This document shows positions 46,226-55,573 of a stretch of 64,000 nt of DNA, piece after piece. The notes under the pieces are model-generated. The model ran no database searches. It saw only the letters and a program-made list of their open reading frames with translations, and was not told the origin of the DNA. Source of the DNA: Alistipes provencensis (GTDB taxonomy: Bacteria; Bacteroidota; Bacteroidia; Bacteroidales; Rikenellaceae); NCBI RefSeq assembly GCF_900083545.1, contig NZ_LT559262.1, positions 3,708,324-3,772,323 of the forward strand, written 5' to 3'. The translations under genes and the position numbers were made by a program. How positions within the stretch are numbered: position 1 is the first letter of the stretch; each line of letters starts with the position of its first letter.

Positions 46226-47257
46226 ATGGCAGACTACAAATACACCCCTGCGGATTTCAAGAGCGACCAAGAGGTACGCTGGTGCCCCGGATGCGGCGAC
46301 CACGCCATTCTGAACGCCGTACAGCGCGCGCTGCCCGAGATTGCCGACGCGCTCGACACCCCACACAACCTGTTCACGTTCGTCTCGGGCATCGGCTGCT
46401 CGTCGCGTTTCATCTACTACATGAAGACCTACGGATTCCACTCCGTGCACGGACGCGCCAACGCCGTGGCGACGGGCGTCAAGACCGCCAACCCGCGCCT
46501 CTCGGTGTGGGTCACCACAGGCGACGGCGACTCGCTGGCCATCGGCGGCAACCACTTCATCCACGCCATCCGCCGCAATGTGGACCTGAACGTCATCCTG
46601 TTCAACAACGAGATCTACGGCCTCACCAAAGGCCAGTACTCCCCCACCTCGAAGCTGGGCAAGATCACCAAGACCTCGCCTTACGGCACGGTCGAGAAGC
46701 CGTTCAACCCCGGCGAACTGGTGATCGGCGCCAAAGGCACGTTCTTCGCCCGTTCGATCGACATGGAGGTCCAACTTTCGAAGGAATGCATGGTCGCCGC
46801 CGCCAAGCACAAGGGCATGTCGGTGATCGAGGTCTTGCAGAACTGCGTGATCTTCAACGACAAGACCCACTACGACTTCGCCGCCGACAAGGCCACGCGC
46901 GCCGAGCGCACCGTAACGCTGCGCCACGGCGAGAAGATGCTCTTCGGCGCCAACCGGGAGAAGGGCATCGTGTTCGAGAACATGAAGTTGAAGGTGGTGA
47001 CCGTGGGTCAGGACGGCTATACGCTGGACGACGTGCTGACGCACGACGCCCACGAACGCGACACGACGCTGCACTCGATGCTGGCAGCCATGAAGTACCC
47101 CGACTATCCGGTCGCCGTAGGTGTGATCCGCGAGGTCGAGGACGACTCGGTCTACGACCTCGCGGTGGAGCGTCAGGTCGAGGAGGTGAAAGCCGCGAGC
47201 AAGATTCACTGTGTGGACGACCTGCTGCGTTCGGGCTCCACATGGGAGGTGGAATAA
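46226..47257 (+). CDS. korB: 2-oxoacid:ferredoxin oxidoreductase subunit beta
   Basis: Thiamine-diphosphate subunit of 343 residues. The TPP-binding motif GDGDSLAIGGNHFIHAIRR is followed by NVDLNVILFNNEIYGLTKGQ, and iron-sulfur cysteines occur in RWCPGCGDHAIL and SGIGCSSRF. It forms a complex with the alpha subunit encoded upstream. The operon ends at the terminator 30 nt downstream. Confidence 0.95.
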   Translation: MADYKYTPADFKSDQEVRWCPGCGDHAILNAVQRALPEIADALDTPHNLFTFVSGIGCSSRFIYYMKTYGFHSVHGRANAVATGVKTANPRLSVWVTTGDGDSLAIGGNHFIHAIRRNVDLNVILFNNEIYGLTKGQYSPTSKLGKITKTSPYGTVEKPFNPGELVIGAKGTFFARSIDMEVQLSKECMVAAAKHKGMSVIEVLQNCVIFNDKTHYDFAADKATRAERTVTLRHGEKMLFGANREKGIVFENMKLKVVTVGQDGYTLDDVLTHDAHERDTTLHSMLAAMKYPDYPVAVGVIREVEDDSVYDLAVERQVEEVKAASKIHCVDDLLRSGSTWEVE

Positions 47258-47286
47258 TCTGTTTTTCCACAGCTGAAACACCTCGG

Positions 47287-47321
47287 GACGCTGAAAAATA
47301 TTTTTCAGCGTCTCTTTTTTT
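47287..47321 (+). terminator. Terminator of korA-korB
   Basis: 12-bp stem GACGCTGAAAAA (47287-47298) with 47301-47312, then a run of T to 47321. Confidence 0.85.
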
Positions 47322-47330
47322 GCTCCGGAT

Positions 47331-47361
47331 TTTGCAGAATAAAAAAATCCGATTATCTTTG
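47331..47361 (+). promoter_or_regulatory. Promoter of tRNA-Ala
   Basis: TTTG (47331-47334), 19-nt spacer, TATCTTTG (47354-47361), an exact Bacteroidetes consensus placed 10 nt before the tRNA. Confidence 0.82.
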
Positions 47362-47371
47362 CAACCGCAAT

Positions 47372-47445
<74 letters not shown>

Positions 47446-47446
47446 C

Positions 47447-47482
47447 AAAAAGAGACCGTCACGATGTGACGGTCTCTTTTTT
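47447..47482. terminator. Terminator after tRNA-Ala
   Basis: 16-bp perfect stem AAAAAGAGACCGTCAC (47447-47462) with 47466-47481, loop GAT, followed by T residues. It starts one base after the tRNA. Confidence 0.9.
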
Positions 47483-47712
47483 CGGTTTTGGCGGTCACTC
47501 CGTAACCGGGATATTGCCGGCCGCAGATGCCCGCCCACGAAGCACAGGCGCTTGATGTTGCCGAGGTTGACACACCGCCCGGCATACCCGGCCAGCCGCC
47601 GGGCTAAAGTTCCCGGGCTCTCGGGGACCGCGTGTGCAACGCCGTGCTGAAAAAGAGCTCGACGTTCGCGGAAAATAAATCGGACGGCCCCGCGGCAGAC
47701 GGATTATTTTCG
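47483..47712. other. Gap between tRNA-Ala terminator and the glycosyltransferase promoter
   Basis: About 230 bp of GC-rich sequence with no recognised gene or RNA. Reading frames crossing it have no credible start, and the frame that continues into the glycosyltransferase begins only with GTG at 47632, upstream of the promoter. Confidence 0.4.
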
Positions 47713-47720
47713 TATATTTG
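47713..47720 (+). promoter_or_regulatory. -7 element of the glycosyltransferase gene
   Basis: TATATTTG; transcription would start near 47727, downstream of the GTG at 47632 and about 65 nt before the canonical start at 47792. This supports 47792 as the true start. Confidence 0.55.
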
Positions 47721-47791
47721 GTGTCGTAACGACTCGTTCGGCTCGATGTCGAACCTGATAAATAGAGCTCCAAATACAGGCGTCACTTATC

Positions 47792-48564
47792 ATGATACCG
47801 AAGAAAATTCATTGTTGCTGGCTGGGGGGGGGAATTATCCTCCCAAAATACAGGAGTGCATCGAATCTTGGCGGCGGGTGCTGCCCGATTACGAAATCAT
47901 CGTCTGGGATACGAGCCGATTCGATGTCCGTTCGGTACCGTGGGTCCGGAGAGCTTTCAGGCTCAAGAAATATGCCTTTGCGGCCGACTATATCCGCCAC
48001 TACGCGCTCTACACCGAAGGCGGTATCTATCTGGACATGGATATCGAGGTCCGCAAACCTTTCGACGAACTGCTCACCGCATCGCAGCTCTTTGCCGTGG
48101 TCGAGGTCAACGAAGAGGTGCTTGCCCGCAATATCGAGGACGGTCTGCTGGACCGGGAAGGACACCTGCTGACCAGAAAGCCCCGCTATAATCTGGGATT
48201 GGGAATCCAATCGGCAGCTTTCGGCAGCGAAGCCGGGCACCCCTATCTCCGCAAATGCCTCGACTGGTACGAAAGTCACCGCTTCCGGGACAACGACGGC
48301 CAATCCTACTACGGCAACGTAATCGCCCCCGACATCATGGCTTGGGCAGCCGTCCCCTACGGATTCCGCTACCGCGACGAGGAACAGTCGCTTGCCGACG
48401 GAATGCATGTATATCCCTCGCATTATGTGGCCGGATGGCCGGAACGCGCCTGCGACGGCAACTATGCCATACACCACTGTATCGGAAGCTGGCGGATAAA
48501 ACGCAAAAAATGGTATTCCCGCTGGTGGAAAGGCATGATGCGCCGGTTCGGACTGCACAAATAA
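47792..48564 (+). pseudogene. GT32-type sugar transferase (DXD motif), frame broken at a G9 tract; possibly phase-variable
   Basis: Glycosyltransferase of the capsular/GT32 type that would use a nucleotide sugar to build surface polysaccharide. From 47792 the frame begins MIPKKIHCCWLGGG, the family N-terminus, but nine G (47824-47832) then put it out of frame and it stops at 48172. The rest of the enzyme continues in the next frame: PPKIQECIESWRRVLPDYEI, FAADYIRHYALYTEGGIYLD with the DMD sugar-nucleotide motif (LDMDIEVRKPF), to the stop at 48564. Ten (or seven) G would restore a protein of about 257 residues. As sequenced, an alternative start at 47746 reads the downstream frame with a non-family N-terminus. 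Sequence error, inactivation or switching are all possible. Confidence 0.85.
47824..47832 (+). repeat. G9 homopolymer in the glycosyltransferase gene
   Basis: Nine consecutive G within codons 11-14 of the glycosyltransferase; the two halves of the family sequence lie in different frames on either side. Confidence 0.9.
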
Positions 48565-48571
48565 CCTGCAA

Positions 48572-48609
48572 AACCATCCGCCGCAGCTCTTCGGTTGCGG
48601 CGGATGGTT
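48572..48609. terminator. Bidirectional terminator between the glycosyltransferase and the hybrid sensor
   Basis: 14-bp perfect stem AACCATCCGCCGCA (48572-48585) with 48596-48609, 10-nt loop, between convergent genes. Confidence 0.75.
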
Positions 48610-48629
48610 CGTAACAGGGATTGCGTTAC

Positions 48630-51600
48630 TCAACCTCGCCGAGACGCACTTCGTCTCGATTGCGGGACTTGGCTCGGGCTCTCGCCGAAATGTTTTTTGA
48701 AGACCGTGCTGAAATATTTGGCGTCGGAGAAGCCCGCCAGCACCGCCACCTCGGCCACGGAGTGGTCGGCAGACTGCAACAACTCGTAGGCCCGGCGCAG
48801 GCGGATGCCGCGGATGAAGTCGCTGGGCGACTGTCCGGCCAGCGCACGCAGTTTTTCGTACATCAGCGTCCGGCTGACAGCCATCTCGCGGCACAGGTCG
48901 TTGATCGAAAAGGCGCTGTCGGAGAGGTTCGCGGCCACGACCTCAATACTGCGGCGCAGGAAATCGTTGTCGATGCCGTTGATGGCCGGGGCGACCTCGG
49001 AAGCCTCTCCCGGAGATGCCATGCGCTCGACAACGGCATTGCCCTGCTCGCGGATGATGCGGCGGGTCTGCATCAGGTTGTTGAGCTTCATGTGCAGCAC
49101 GTCGATGCTGAAAGGCTTGGTGATGTAGTCGTTGGCGCCCGATTCGAAACCGCTCAGGATGCTCTCCTGCCGGGTGCAGGCCGTGAGCAGGATGACGAAC
49201 AGGTGCGACGTGGCGATGTCGCCCTTGAGACGCGCACAGAGTTCGATGCCGGAGATCCCGCCGCCCATCATGACGTCCGAGATCACGATGTCCACGCTGT
49301 GCCCGGCGAGGAAGGCCAGCGCCTCCTCGCCCGACGCCACGGCATAGACCTTATAATCCGACGAGAGCGAATAGGAAAGGTAGCTGCGCATGTCGGCGTT
49401 GTCCTCGACGACCAGCACGCGGTCCATGCCCTCGCAAAGCTCCTCGCCGCCACCGGGCTCCCCCTCCGGCACCGGGTCCGGGCCTTTCGGAACGGCCACT
49501 GCGGCCTCGGCCGGGGCCTCGACGCAGGGCAGCGTCAGCCGGAAGACGGTGCCCTCGCCCTCGCGGCTGTCGAAGGCCAGCGTACCTTTCATGCGGCCCA
49601 CCAGCCGGCGGGTGATGACCAGCCCCACCCCGCTGCCGATCTCTCCGGTCTGCACGGCGTTCTGCGAACGGTAGAACTTGCGGAAAATATGCTTGCGGTC
49701 GCCTTCGGCGATGCCGATGCCCGTGTCGCAGACTTCGAAAACGAGTTTTTTGCCGCTGCGCGACAGCCGCACGGTGACCCGGCCGCCGCGGGGCGTATAC
49801 TTCACGGCATTCGACAGAAGGTTGTCGAGCACATGGTTGAATTTGTCGAAATCGACCATGACGACGACCCCGTCCGTTCCGTCCTCCAGACAGAGCGTCA
49901 CCCCCTTGCGGGCGGCCATCGGTTCGAACTCGTCGCATTTCCGGCGCAGGAGCTTCCCGGGGCAGACTGCCGAAGGCACGACCGCCGAGGCCGCGATCTC
50001 CATCTTGTGAATATCCAGCAATCCCTGCACCATCGAGAAGAGTTTTTCGCAGTTCTGCCGGGCCAGATCGAGGCAGTAGGCGCCCTGCTCGCTCAGCGTC
50101 TCGCGGCTCAGGTCGCGCAGGGGTGCGATCACGAGCGACAGCGGCGTGCGGATGTCGTGGGCGATGTCGATGAACAGCGAGAGTTTCTCGTCCATGTGCC
50201 GGCGCTCCTGCCGGCGCTGCCACCAGCGGGCCGCGGCACAGAGCAATGCCAACAGCGCCAGCAGGTAGACGGCCATCGCCGTGCCCGTGGCCCACCACGG
50301 CGGCAGGACCCGGAGTCCGATCGCCCGCTCCACCAGCACGGCGCGGCTCTCCTTGTCGATACACCGCACGCGGAAACGATATTCCCCCGGAGGAATGTTC
50401 GTGTACTCCGCCCCGCTGTAACTGCCCGCCGGGAGCCACTTCCCGTCGAAGCCCTCGAGGCGATAGGTATAAAGGTATTTGTCCGAATGGTAGAGGTCCA
50501 GCGCCGTGAATCCGAACGAGAAGGTGTTCTGGCGGTGGCGCAGGCGGATGTGCTCCACCCGGTCGATCGGAGCCGTCAGCACGCCGGGGGCCGACTGCGC
50601 CGTGACGGGTTCGTAGAAGAGCCTAAACTCCGTGAAGCGGAACTCCACCTTCGGGGAGGCCGGGCGGATGACCTGCGGGTCGAAGAGCAGGCATCCGGCG
50701 ATGCTGCCGAAGGCAATGCGGCCGTCGCGCAGCGTACAGCCCGACGAAAAGACGAACTGGCTGACGGGCGGCTGCCCGATGTTGAACAGCAGACGCCGTT
50801 CGCGCGGATCGAAACAGCAGATGCCGCCGTCGGTGCTGATCCAGAGGTTCCCGGCGCGGTCCTGCTGGATGCTGAAGATGAAATTCGACGGCAGGCCGTC
50901 CTCCATCGTGAAGTTGCGCACCGTCCCGTCGCCGAGGTCGAAGAGGTTCAGTCCTCCGCCCGAAGTTCCGAACCAGAGTTCGTCGCCGAGCGCGATGCTG
51001 TTGTAGATAAAGCTGTTGGAACGCACGCCGTAGTCGTCCGGATCGGCGAACAGGCGGCGGAAAGTGCCGTTGCGGCGGTTCAGCAGGCAGAAGCCCCGTG
51101 TGGTGTTGACCATGAGCCGGTCGGCATCGACCCGCACGACGGAGTTGACGCCCCGGATGTCGTAAGCGGTCTGCCCGCCGCCGTGCAGACACGTCAGGCG
51201 GTTGTTCAGGCCCCCGAACCAGACATTGCCGTCGTCGTCGACCAGCGAGGCGTAGATGCAGTCGGCCCGGGAGCCGCCCCCGAGCGAACGGACCGACCGC
51301 ACGACGCGACCGCCCCCGCGTTTGTCGAGCAGATGGACGCCCGTGCTGTATCCGCCGCACCAGACCCGCCCGTCGGTCGTCTCGCAGAGTGTCAGGTAGG
51401 TGTTGTCGTCGCGGATGAGCTGGCTCCAGCGGTTCTCGCGCACCCGCCACAGGCTCACGCCGTGGTTGGTGGCAAACCACATGTCGCCGTCGCGGTCCTC
51501 CAGCACGGCGTTGACATGATTGTCGCCCAGCGACTGCCCGGGGTCGCCGAAAGGCGTCCGGGAGATCAGGCAGAATTTGTCCGAAACATCGACCAGCGAG

Positions 51601-52589
51601 ATGCCGCCCGTATAGGTGGCCACCCAGACGTGTTCGCCGTCGGGCAGCAGGTCGTAGACGCCGTTGCCCCTGAGCTGGCCGCCGAACTCCTCGTTCTCCG
51701 AGAGGTAGCGCGCCGCACGCCGGGCCTGCAGGTCGAGCAGGTAGACGCCGCCGCCGTCGATCCCCGCCAGCAGTTTGTCGCCGCCCATCGGCCGGATCAC
51801 GCGGATCGGGCTGGCGGGAATGTGCCGCAGCCACGGAGCCCCGGCCTCGCGCCCTGCCGTGAGGTCCCACAACCGCAGTCCCGAACCGAAAGTCCCCGCC
51901 CAGAGCAAGCCGCTCCGGCTATCGTAATAGATCGACGTCACGTTGTGCTCCGCCAGTATGCGCTCACCGTCGGAAAGGGGTGTGCCGCCCGACAGCAGGG
52001 AAATGCCCTCATTCGTCCCGACGGCCAGATTGTCGTCGGCGAGGGGCACGATGCAGTTGACGTTGTGTCCTGCCAGACGGAGGGAGGTATGTTCCCGGTC
52101 GGGCGAGAAGGTCCGGGCGTCGGCTTCGAGAAGCCCCGCGGTCGTGCCGAGCCACAGCCGGCCGGCGGCATCGAAGAAGATGTCGTTGAGCAGCACCCCG
52201 GGATCGTAGTCCGGCAGGTTGAGCCGCTGTTCGAAGGAGTCGGACCAAGGGTTGTAGCAGAAGAGTTTGCCGCTGTCGGTAAAGACCCACAGACGCCCCT
52301 CGCGGTCGATGCGCAGGGCCGTCTGGTGGCCGTCGCCGTCGGTCAGCAGTTCGGAGCCGACCAGCGGGTAATAGCGTACCGAACGGCCGTCGAAACGGCT
52401 CGCACCCGTGCGGGTGACCATCCACACATAGCCGTCGGCGTCTTTGGCCACGTTGAACACGGCCCGCCCGTCGAGCGAACGCAGCGGAGCGGGCGTCGTG
52501 CCCCTCGGGACATCGGCGGGAGCCGCGGAAAGCCCCGGAACGAGGCACCCCAGCAGCAGCGCCAACAGCAGGTATCTGAGTCTCTTCAT
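48630..52589 (-). CDS. Hybrid two-component system regulator (HTCS) of PUL 2
   Basis: One-protein signalling system of 1319 residues combining sensor kinase and transcription factor. Order: signal peptide; two seven-bladed propellers of about 730 residues with repeats such as DADGYVWMVTRTGASRFDG; a Y_Y_Y domain (EYTNIPPGEYRFRVRCI); transmembrane helix (ATGTAMAVYLLALLALLCAAA); HisKA with His811 (DIAHDIRTPLSLV); ATPase (NLLSNAVKYTP, DTGIGIAEGD); receiver domain with Asp1105 (DIVISDVMM); and a C-terminal AraC-type HTH (FSDAKYFSTVFKKHFGESPS). It senses an oligosaccharide in the periplasm and activates a PUL. The divergent SusC/SusD operon and upstream GH3 gene are the likely targets. Confidence 0.95.
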   Translation of the reverse strand: MKRLRYLLLALLLGCLVPGLSAAPADVPRGTTPAPLRSLDGRAVFNVAKDADGYVWMVTRTGASRFDGRSVRYYPLVGSELLTDGDGHQTALRIDREGRLWVFTDSGKLFCYNPWSDSFEQRLNLPDYDPGVLLNDIFFDAAGRLWLGTTAGLLEADARTFSPDREHTSLRLAGHNVNCIVPLADDNLAVGTNEGISLLSGGTPLSDGERILAEHNVTSIYYDSRSGLLWAGTFGSGLRLWDLTAGREAGAPWLRHIPASPIRVIRPMGGDKLLAGIDGGGVYLLDLQARRAARYLSENEEFGGQLRGNGVYDLLPDGEHVWVATYTGGISLVDVSDKFCLISRTPFGDPGQSLGDNHVNAVLEDRDGDMWFATNHGVSLWRVRENRWSQLIRDDNTYLTLCETTDGRVWCGGYSTGVHLLDKRGGGRVVRSVRSLGGGSRADCIYASLVDDDGNVWFGGLNNRLTCLHGGGQTAYDIRGVNSVVRVDADRLMVNTTRGFCLLNRRNGTFRRLFADPDDYGVRSNSFIYNSIALGDELWFGTSGGGLNLFDLGDGTVRNFTMEDGLPSNFIFSIQQDRAGNLWISTDGGICCFDPRERRLLFNIGQPPVSQFVFSSGCTLRDGRIAFGSIAGCLLFDPQVIRPASPKVEFRFTEFRLFYEPVTAQSAPGVLTAPIDRVEHIRLRHRQNTFSFGFTALDLYHSDKYLYTYRLEGFDGKWLPAGSYSGAEYTNIPPGEYRFRVRCIDKESRAVLVERAIGLRVLPPWWATGTAMAVYLLALLALLCAAARWWQRRQERRHMDEKLSLFIDIAHDIRTPLSLVIAPLRDLSRETLSEQGAYCLDLARQNCEKLFSMVQGLLDIHKMEIAASAVVPSAVCPGKLLRRKCDEFEPMAARKGVTLCLEDGTDGVVVMVDFDKFNHVLDNLLSNAVKYTPRGGRVTVRLSRSGKKLVFEVCDTGIGIAEGDRKHIFRKFYRSQNAVQTGEIGSGVGLVITRRLVGRMKGTLAFDSREGEGTVFRLTLPCVEAPAEAAVAVPKGPDPVPEGEPGGGEELCEGMDRVLVVEDNADMRSYLSYSLSSDYKVYAVASGEEALAFLAGHSVDIVISDVMMGGGISGIELCARLKGDIATSHLFVILLTACTRQESILSGFESGANDYITKPFSIDVLHMKLNNLMQTRRIIREQGNAVVERMASPGEASEVAPAINGIDNDFLRRSIEVVAANLSDSAFSINDLCREMAVSRTLMYEKLRALAGQSPSDFIRGIRLRRAYELLQSADHSVAEVAVLAGFSDAKYFSTVFKKHFGESPSQVPQSRRSASRRG

Positions 52590-52628
52590 CCGGATTTACG
52601 GTCGGAACGGAGCGTCGTTCCGACCGGA

Positions 52629-52660
52629 CAAAGATAGCGCGAATCGGCCGGAAAAGCAAA
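52629..52660 (-). promoter_or_regulatory. Promoter of the hybrid sensor gene
   Basis: Minus-strand TTTG (52657-52660), 20 nt, TATCTTTG (52629-52636), 40 nt before the start codon. It allows the regulator to be made independently of the upstream GH3 gene. Confidence 0.75.
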
Positions 52661-52681
52661 CCGGACTCCCGGAGGAAGGCG

Positions 52682-54997
52682 TCACTTCACCGTAAAGACG
52701 GCACGCCGGAGGTCCTTGTCGCGCGACGAGGAGCCGATCATCACCTCGAAATCGCCCGGCTCCACGCCGTAGTGCATCTTGGCGTCGTAATAGGCCAGTT
52801 TGTCGGGGGTCAGCGTGAACTCCACGCGGGTGCTCTCGCCCGGGGCCAAGGTCACGCGGCGGAAATCCCTGAGCTCCTTGACGGGACGCGTCGCCGAGCT
52901 GACCTTGTCGCGCAGGTAGAGCTGCACGACCTCCGTTCCGGCCGTGCTGCCCGTATTGGTCAGCGTGACCGAGGCCGTGAGCTGTCCGTCGGGGGCCATC
53001 GTGCCGGCCGAAAGCTCCACATCGCCGTATCCGAACGTCGTATAGCTCAGTCCGTAACCGAACTCGTAGAGCGGCGAGCTCTTGCCCGTGGCATAGGGGA
53101 ACCAGTGGTGGGTGAACTTATGGTTGTAGTAGACGGGAATCTGCCCCGAGTGGCGCGGCACGGAGATGGGCATTTTGCCCGAAGGGTTCACCTTGCCGTA
53201 GAGAACCTCGGCGACGGCCTGACCGCCCAGCGATCCGGGTTCCCACGCCTCGATGAGCGCAGCGACGTTCTCCGAAACCCACTCCGTCGAGAGCGGGCGG
53301 CCGTTGGTCATCACCACCACGACCGGGATGCCCGTGGCGTGAAGCGCCCGGATGAGCGGCTCCTGCTCGCCGTAGAGCGAGATGTCGTAGCGGTCGCTGT
53401 TCTCGCCGCAGGTCTTCTCTTTCCAGTGGTAGCGCAGCGAGTTCTCGCCGACGACCACGATGGCGAGGTCCTTGCCCGCGGCCTGACGCACGGCGCCGCG
53501 CACCTGTTCGGGAGTTATGTTCCGGACGTTCCAACCCAAGTCGCAAAGCGTGAACTGCGTTTCGGGGCTCACGGCCTGCAAACCCTCCCAGACGGTCGTG
53601 ACATTTTCCTCGGGCTGTCTGAAAGCCCAGTCGCCCAGTTGCACCTGATTGTCGGCAAAAGGCCCCGTCACCAGCACACGGCGGTATTTGGCCGGGTCGA
53701 GCGGCAGGATGCCGTCGTTCTCCAGCAGCACGATCGACTCGCGTGCGGCATCGAGCGCCGTTGCGCGGTGCTCCTCGCAGAAAAGCGTGCCGCGGGTCTT
53801 CTCCTCTCCGACATAGGGGTTTTCGAAGAGCCCCAGCCGGAATTTGGCCGCGAGGATGGGACGCACCGAAGCCTCGATGCGCGACTCCGGAATGACGCCG
53901 TCCCGGACCATTTCCAGCACTTCGTAATAGAAATCGGGACCGTGCATGTGCATGTCCATCCCGGCGTCGAGCGTCTGCGAATAGACGTCGCGCAGGGTCG
54001 CCCCCGTCGTGTGGTAGTCCTGCATGCGCTCGATATCCATCCAATCGCTCACCACGAAGCCGTCGAAGCCCCATTCGCCGCGCAGGATGTCGGTCAGCAG
54101 AAAACGGCTGCCGTGGCAGGGAATGCCGTCGTACTCGTTGTGGGCGGCCATCACCGTATAGATACCCGCCTCGACACACTTTTCGAACGGCGGCAGGAAC
54201 ACCTCGCGCAGCGTGCGCTCCGACATGTCGTTCGGCGCACCGTTGATGCCGTTCACCGGCTGGCTGCCGCCCGCCATGTGCTTGGCGCAGGCGATGACGT
54301 AATCCTCACCCGTGAAATCGGCCCCCTGCAATCCCTTCACGGCCGCCACGCCCAACTGCGTCACCAGATAGGGGTCTTCGCCGAACGTGTCGCCGACACG
54401 CCCCCAGCGGGCGTCGCGCGCCACCTCGATATTCGGGCCGAAGGTCCACTGCGAACCCGAAGCCCGCATTTCGAGGGCCGTTTCCCGGCCGATTTTCTCG
54501 ACCAGCGCGGGGTTGAAAGAGGCGGCCTGCCCGATCTCGGTGGGATAGACCGTCGCCCCGCGGACCAGCCCCGTGCCGTGCATGGCGTCGATGCCGATCA
54601 GCACCGGGATCGCCAGCCGGCTCCGGAGCGCCAGCGACTGGATGTAGTTGGCCTCCTCGACCGACGTCACATGCAGGAACGAACCGGTGATACCCTCGCG
54701 GATCATCTCCTCGATCCGCTCGGGCGGACAGTCGGCATAGAAGCCCATGGCGTGGCTTTTCTTCATCTCGGCCTCGGAGAGCACCACGGCAGTCTGTCGC
54801 ATGTGATTGAGGCCGACGTACTGGCACATCTGCCCGACCTTCTCCTCGAGGGTCATGCGGGAGAGGAGGTCGTCGACGCGCCGTTCGACGCTCTGCGAAG
54901 CATCCTTGTAGACCGGGTCGGCGTTGTCGCTGCAACCCGGAGCCGCGATCGCGGCAGCCGCAAAGAAGAAAGTCCAGTGACGAAGTTTCGTTTTCAT
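52682..54997 (-). CDS. Glycoside hydrolase family 3 lipoprotein (beta-glucosidase/xylosidase-type)
   Basis: Exported retaining GH3 enzyme of 771 residues. Start at 54997 gives a lipoprotein signal (FFFAAAAIAAPGC). GH3 N-terminal barrel contains SRMTLEEKVGQMCQYVG, GIDAMHGTGLVRGATVYP, ACAKHMAGGSQPVNGINGAP and the nucleophile Asp318 in GFVVSDWMDIERMQ. The C-terminal GH3 domain (VLVTGPFADNQVQLGDWAF) and a fibronectin-III-like domain (PGESTRVEFTLTPDKLAYYD) follow. It removes terminal sugars, probably beta-glucose or xylose, from oligosaccharides. Divergent from the PUL 2 SusC and upstream of its regulator. Confidence 0.92.
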   Translation of the reverse strand: MKTKLRHWTFFFAAAAIAAPGCSDNADPVYKDASQSVERRVDDLLSRMTLEEKVGQMCQYVGLNHMRQTAVVLSEAEMKKSHAMGFYADCPPERIEEMIREGITGSFLHVTSVEEANYIQSLALRSRLAIPVLIGIDAMHGTGLVRGATVYPTEIGQAASFNPALVEKIGRETALEMRASGSQWTFGPNIEVARDARWGRVGDTFGEDPYLVTQLGVAAVKGLQGADFTGEDYVIACAKHMAGGSQPVNGINGAPNDMSERTLREVFLPPFEKCVEAGIYTVMAAHNEYDGIPCHGSRFLLTDILRGEWGFDGFVVSDWMDIERMQDYHTTGATLRDVYSQTLDAGMDMHMHGPDFYYEVLEMVRDGVIPESRIEASVRPILAAKFRLGLFENPYVGEEKTRGTLFCEEHRATALDAARESIVLLENDGILPLDPAKYRRVLVTGPFADNQVQLGDWAFRQPEENVTTVWEGLQAVSPETQFTLCDLGWNVRNITPEQVRGAVRQAAGKDLAIVVVGENSLRYHWKEKTCGENSDRYDISLYGEQEPLIRALHATGIPVVVVMTNGRPLSTEWVSENVAALIEAWEPGSLGGQAVAEVLYGKVNPSGKMPISVPRHSGQIPVYYNHKFTHHWFPYATGKSSPLYEFGYGLSYTTFGYGDVELSAGTMAPDGQLTASVTLTNTGSTAGTEVVQLYLRDKVSSATRPVKELRDFRRVTLAPGESTRVEFTLTPDKLAYYDAKMHYGVEPGDFEVMIGSSSRDKDLRRAVFTVK

Positions 54998-55573
54998 AAG
55001 TGCTGAATTTGGATTTGTCTTTTGCCGCAAATTTAACACGAATCATCCGCCCGGGAGTTTGCATGCTATCGGAATCGGGTTTGCCAGCTATCATTTCGTC
55101 CGTCCCGGACGATCGTACTACTGTCAGGGCACCGGCATGGAGCAACCCTGCGGGATTCCGGATCAAAGAAACCGCCTTCGGGCAGGGTCCCGGCCGGGAG
55201 CGCGGACGGAAGCGGAGCCCCCGAAAATTAGTTAGCGTAAAAAATACCCCAAACAGCCGGTCGGCAAAAGGTGAAGATACGTCATGCCCTTAGCACCAAA
55301 AATACGGTATCAGGGCCCTTTAGAAACATTTCAGGCCGGTTTTTACAGACCGGAGAACGATCGCCGGACTATTTGTGTTATGGGTTTGGAACCGGGCGTG
55401 TGTGCGCACACACATATACTTTTTACCAAAAAAGTTATATAACTTTGCGTAGGACCCGTTTCCCGGAAGCGAGTCGGAAGCGGGCTCCGGGGTTCATATA
55501 CATAGTATAAATAGCTGCTGACCAACACGCCACAATACAATCACCACATAAAACCAACTAACTAATTACAATC
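54998..55573. promoter_or_regulatory. Divergent control region of PUL 2
   Basis: A 576-bp region without a gene. Minus strand: TAAATTTG at 55028-55035 for GH3. Plus strand: TAACTTTG at 55440-55447 for SusC, with a leader of about 120 nt. A perfect 16-bp palindrome GTGTGTGCGCACACAC lies at 55398-55413, about 27 nt upstream of the plus-strand -7 element, where an activator such as the hybrid sensor's AraC domain could bind. The stretch 55050-55380 shows nothing recognisable. Confidence 0.5.

Noticed and set aside
47632..47791. GTG start giving one continuous frame into the glycosyltransferase
   Set aside because: It lies upstream of the only promoter element and replaces the conserved MIPKKIH family start with unrelated sequence.
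48621..52637. A 1338-codon open frame on the plus strand opposite the hybrid sensor
   Set aside because: Antisense shadow; the minus strand carries propeller, kinase, receiver and AraC motifs in order.
55050..55380. Small open frames in the PUL 2 divergent region
   Set aside because: Short, no family resemblance and no start signals; the region carries promoters of both flanking genes.
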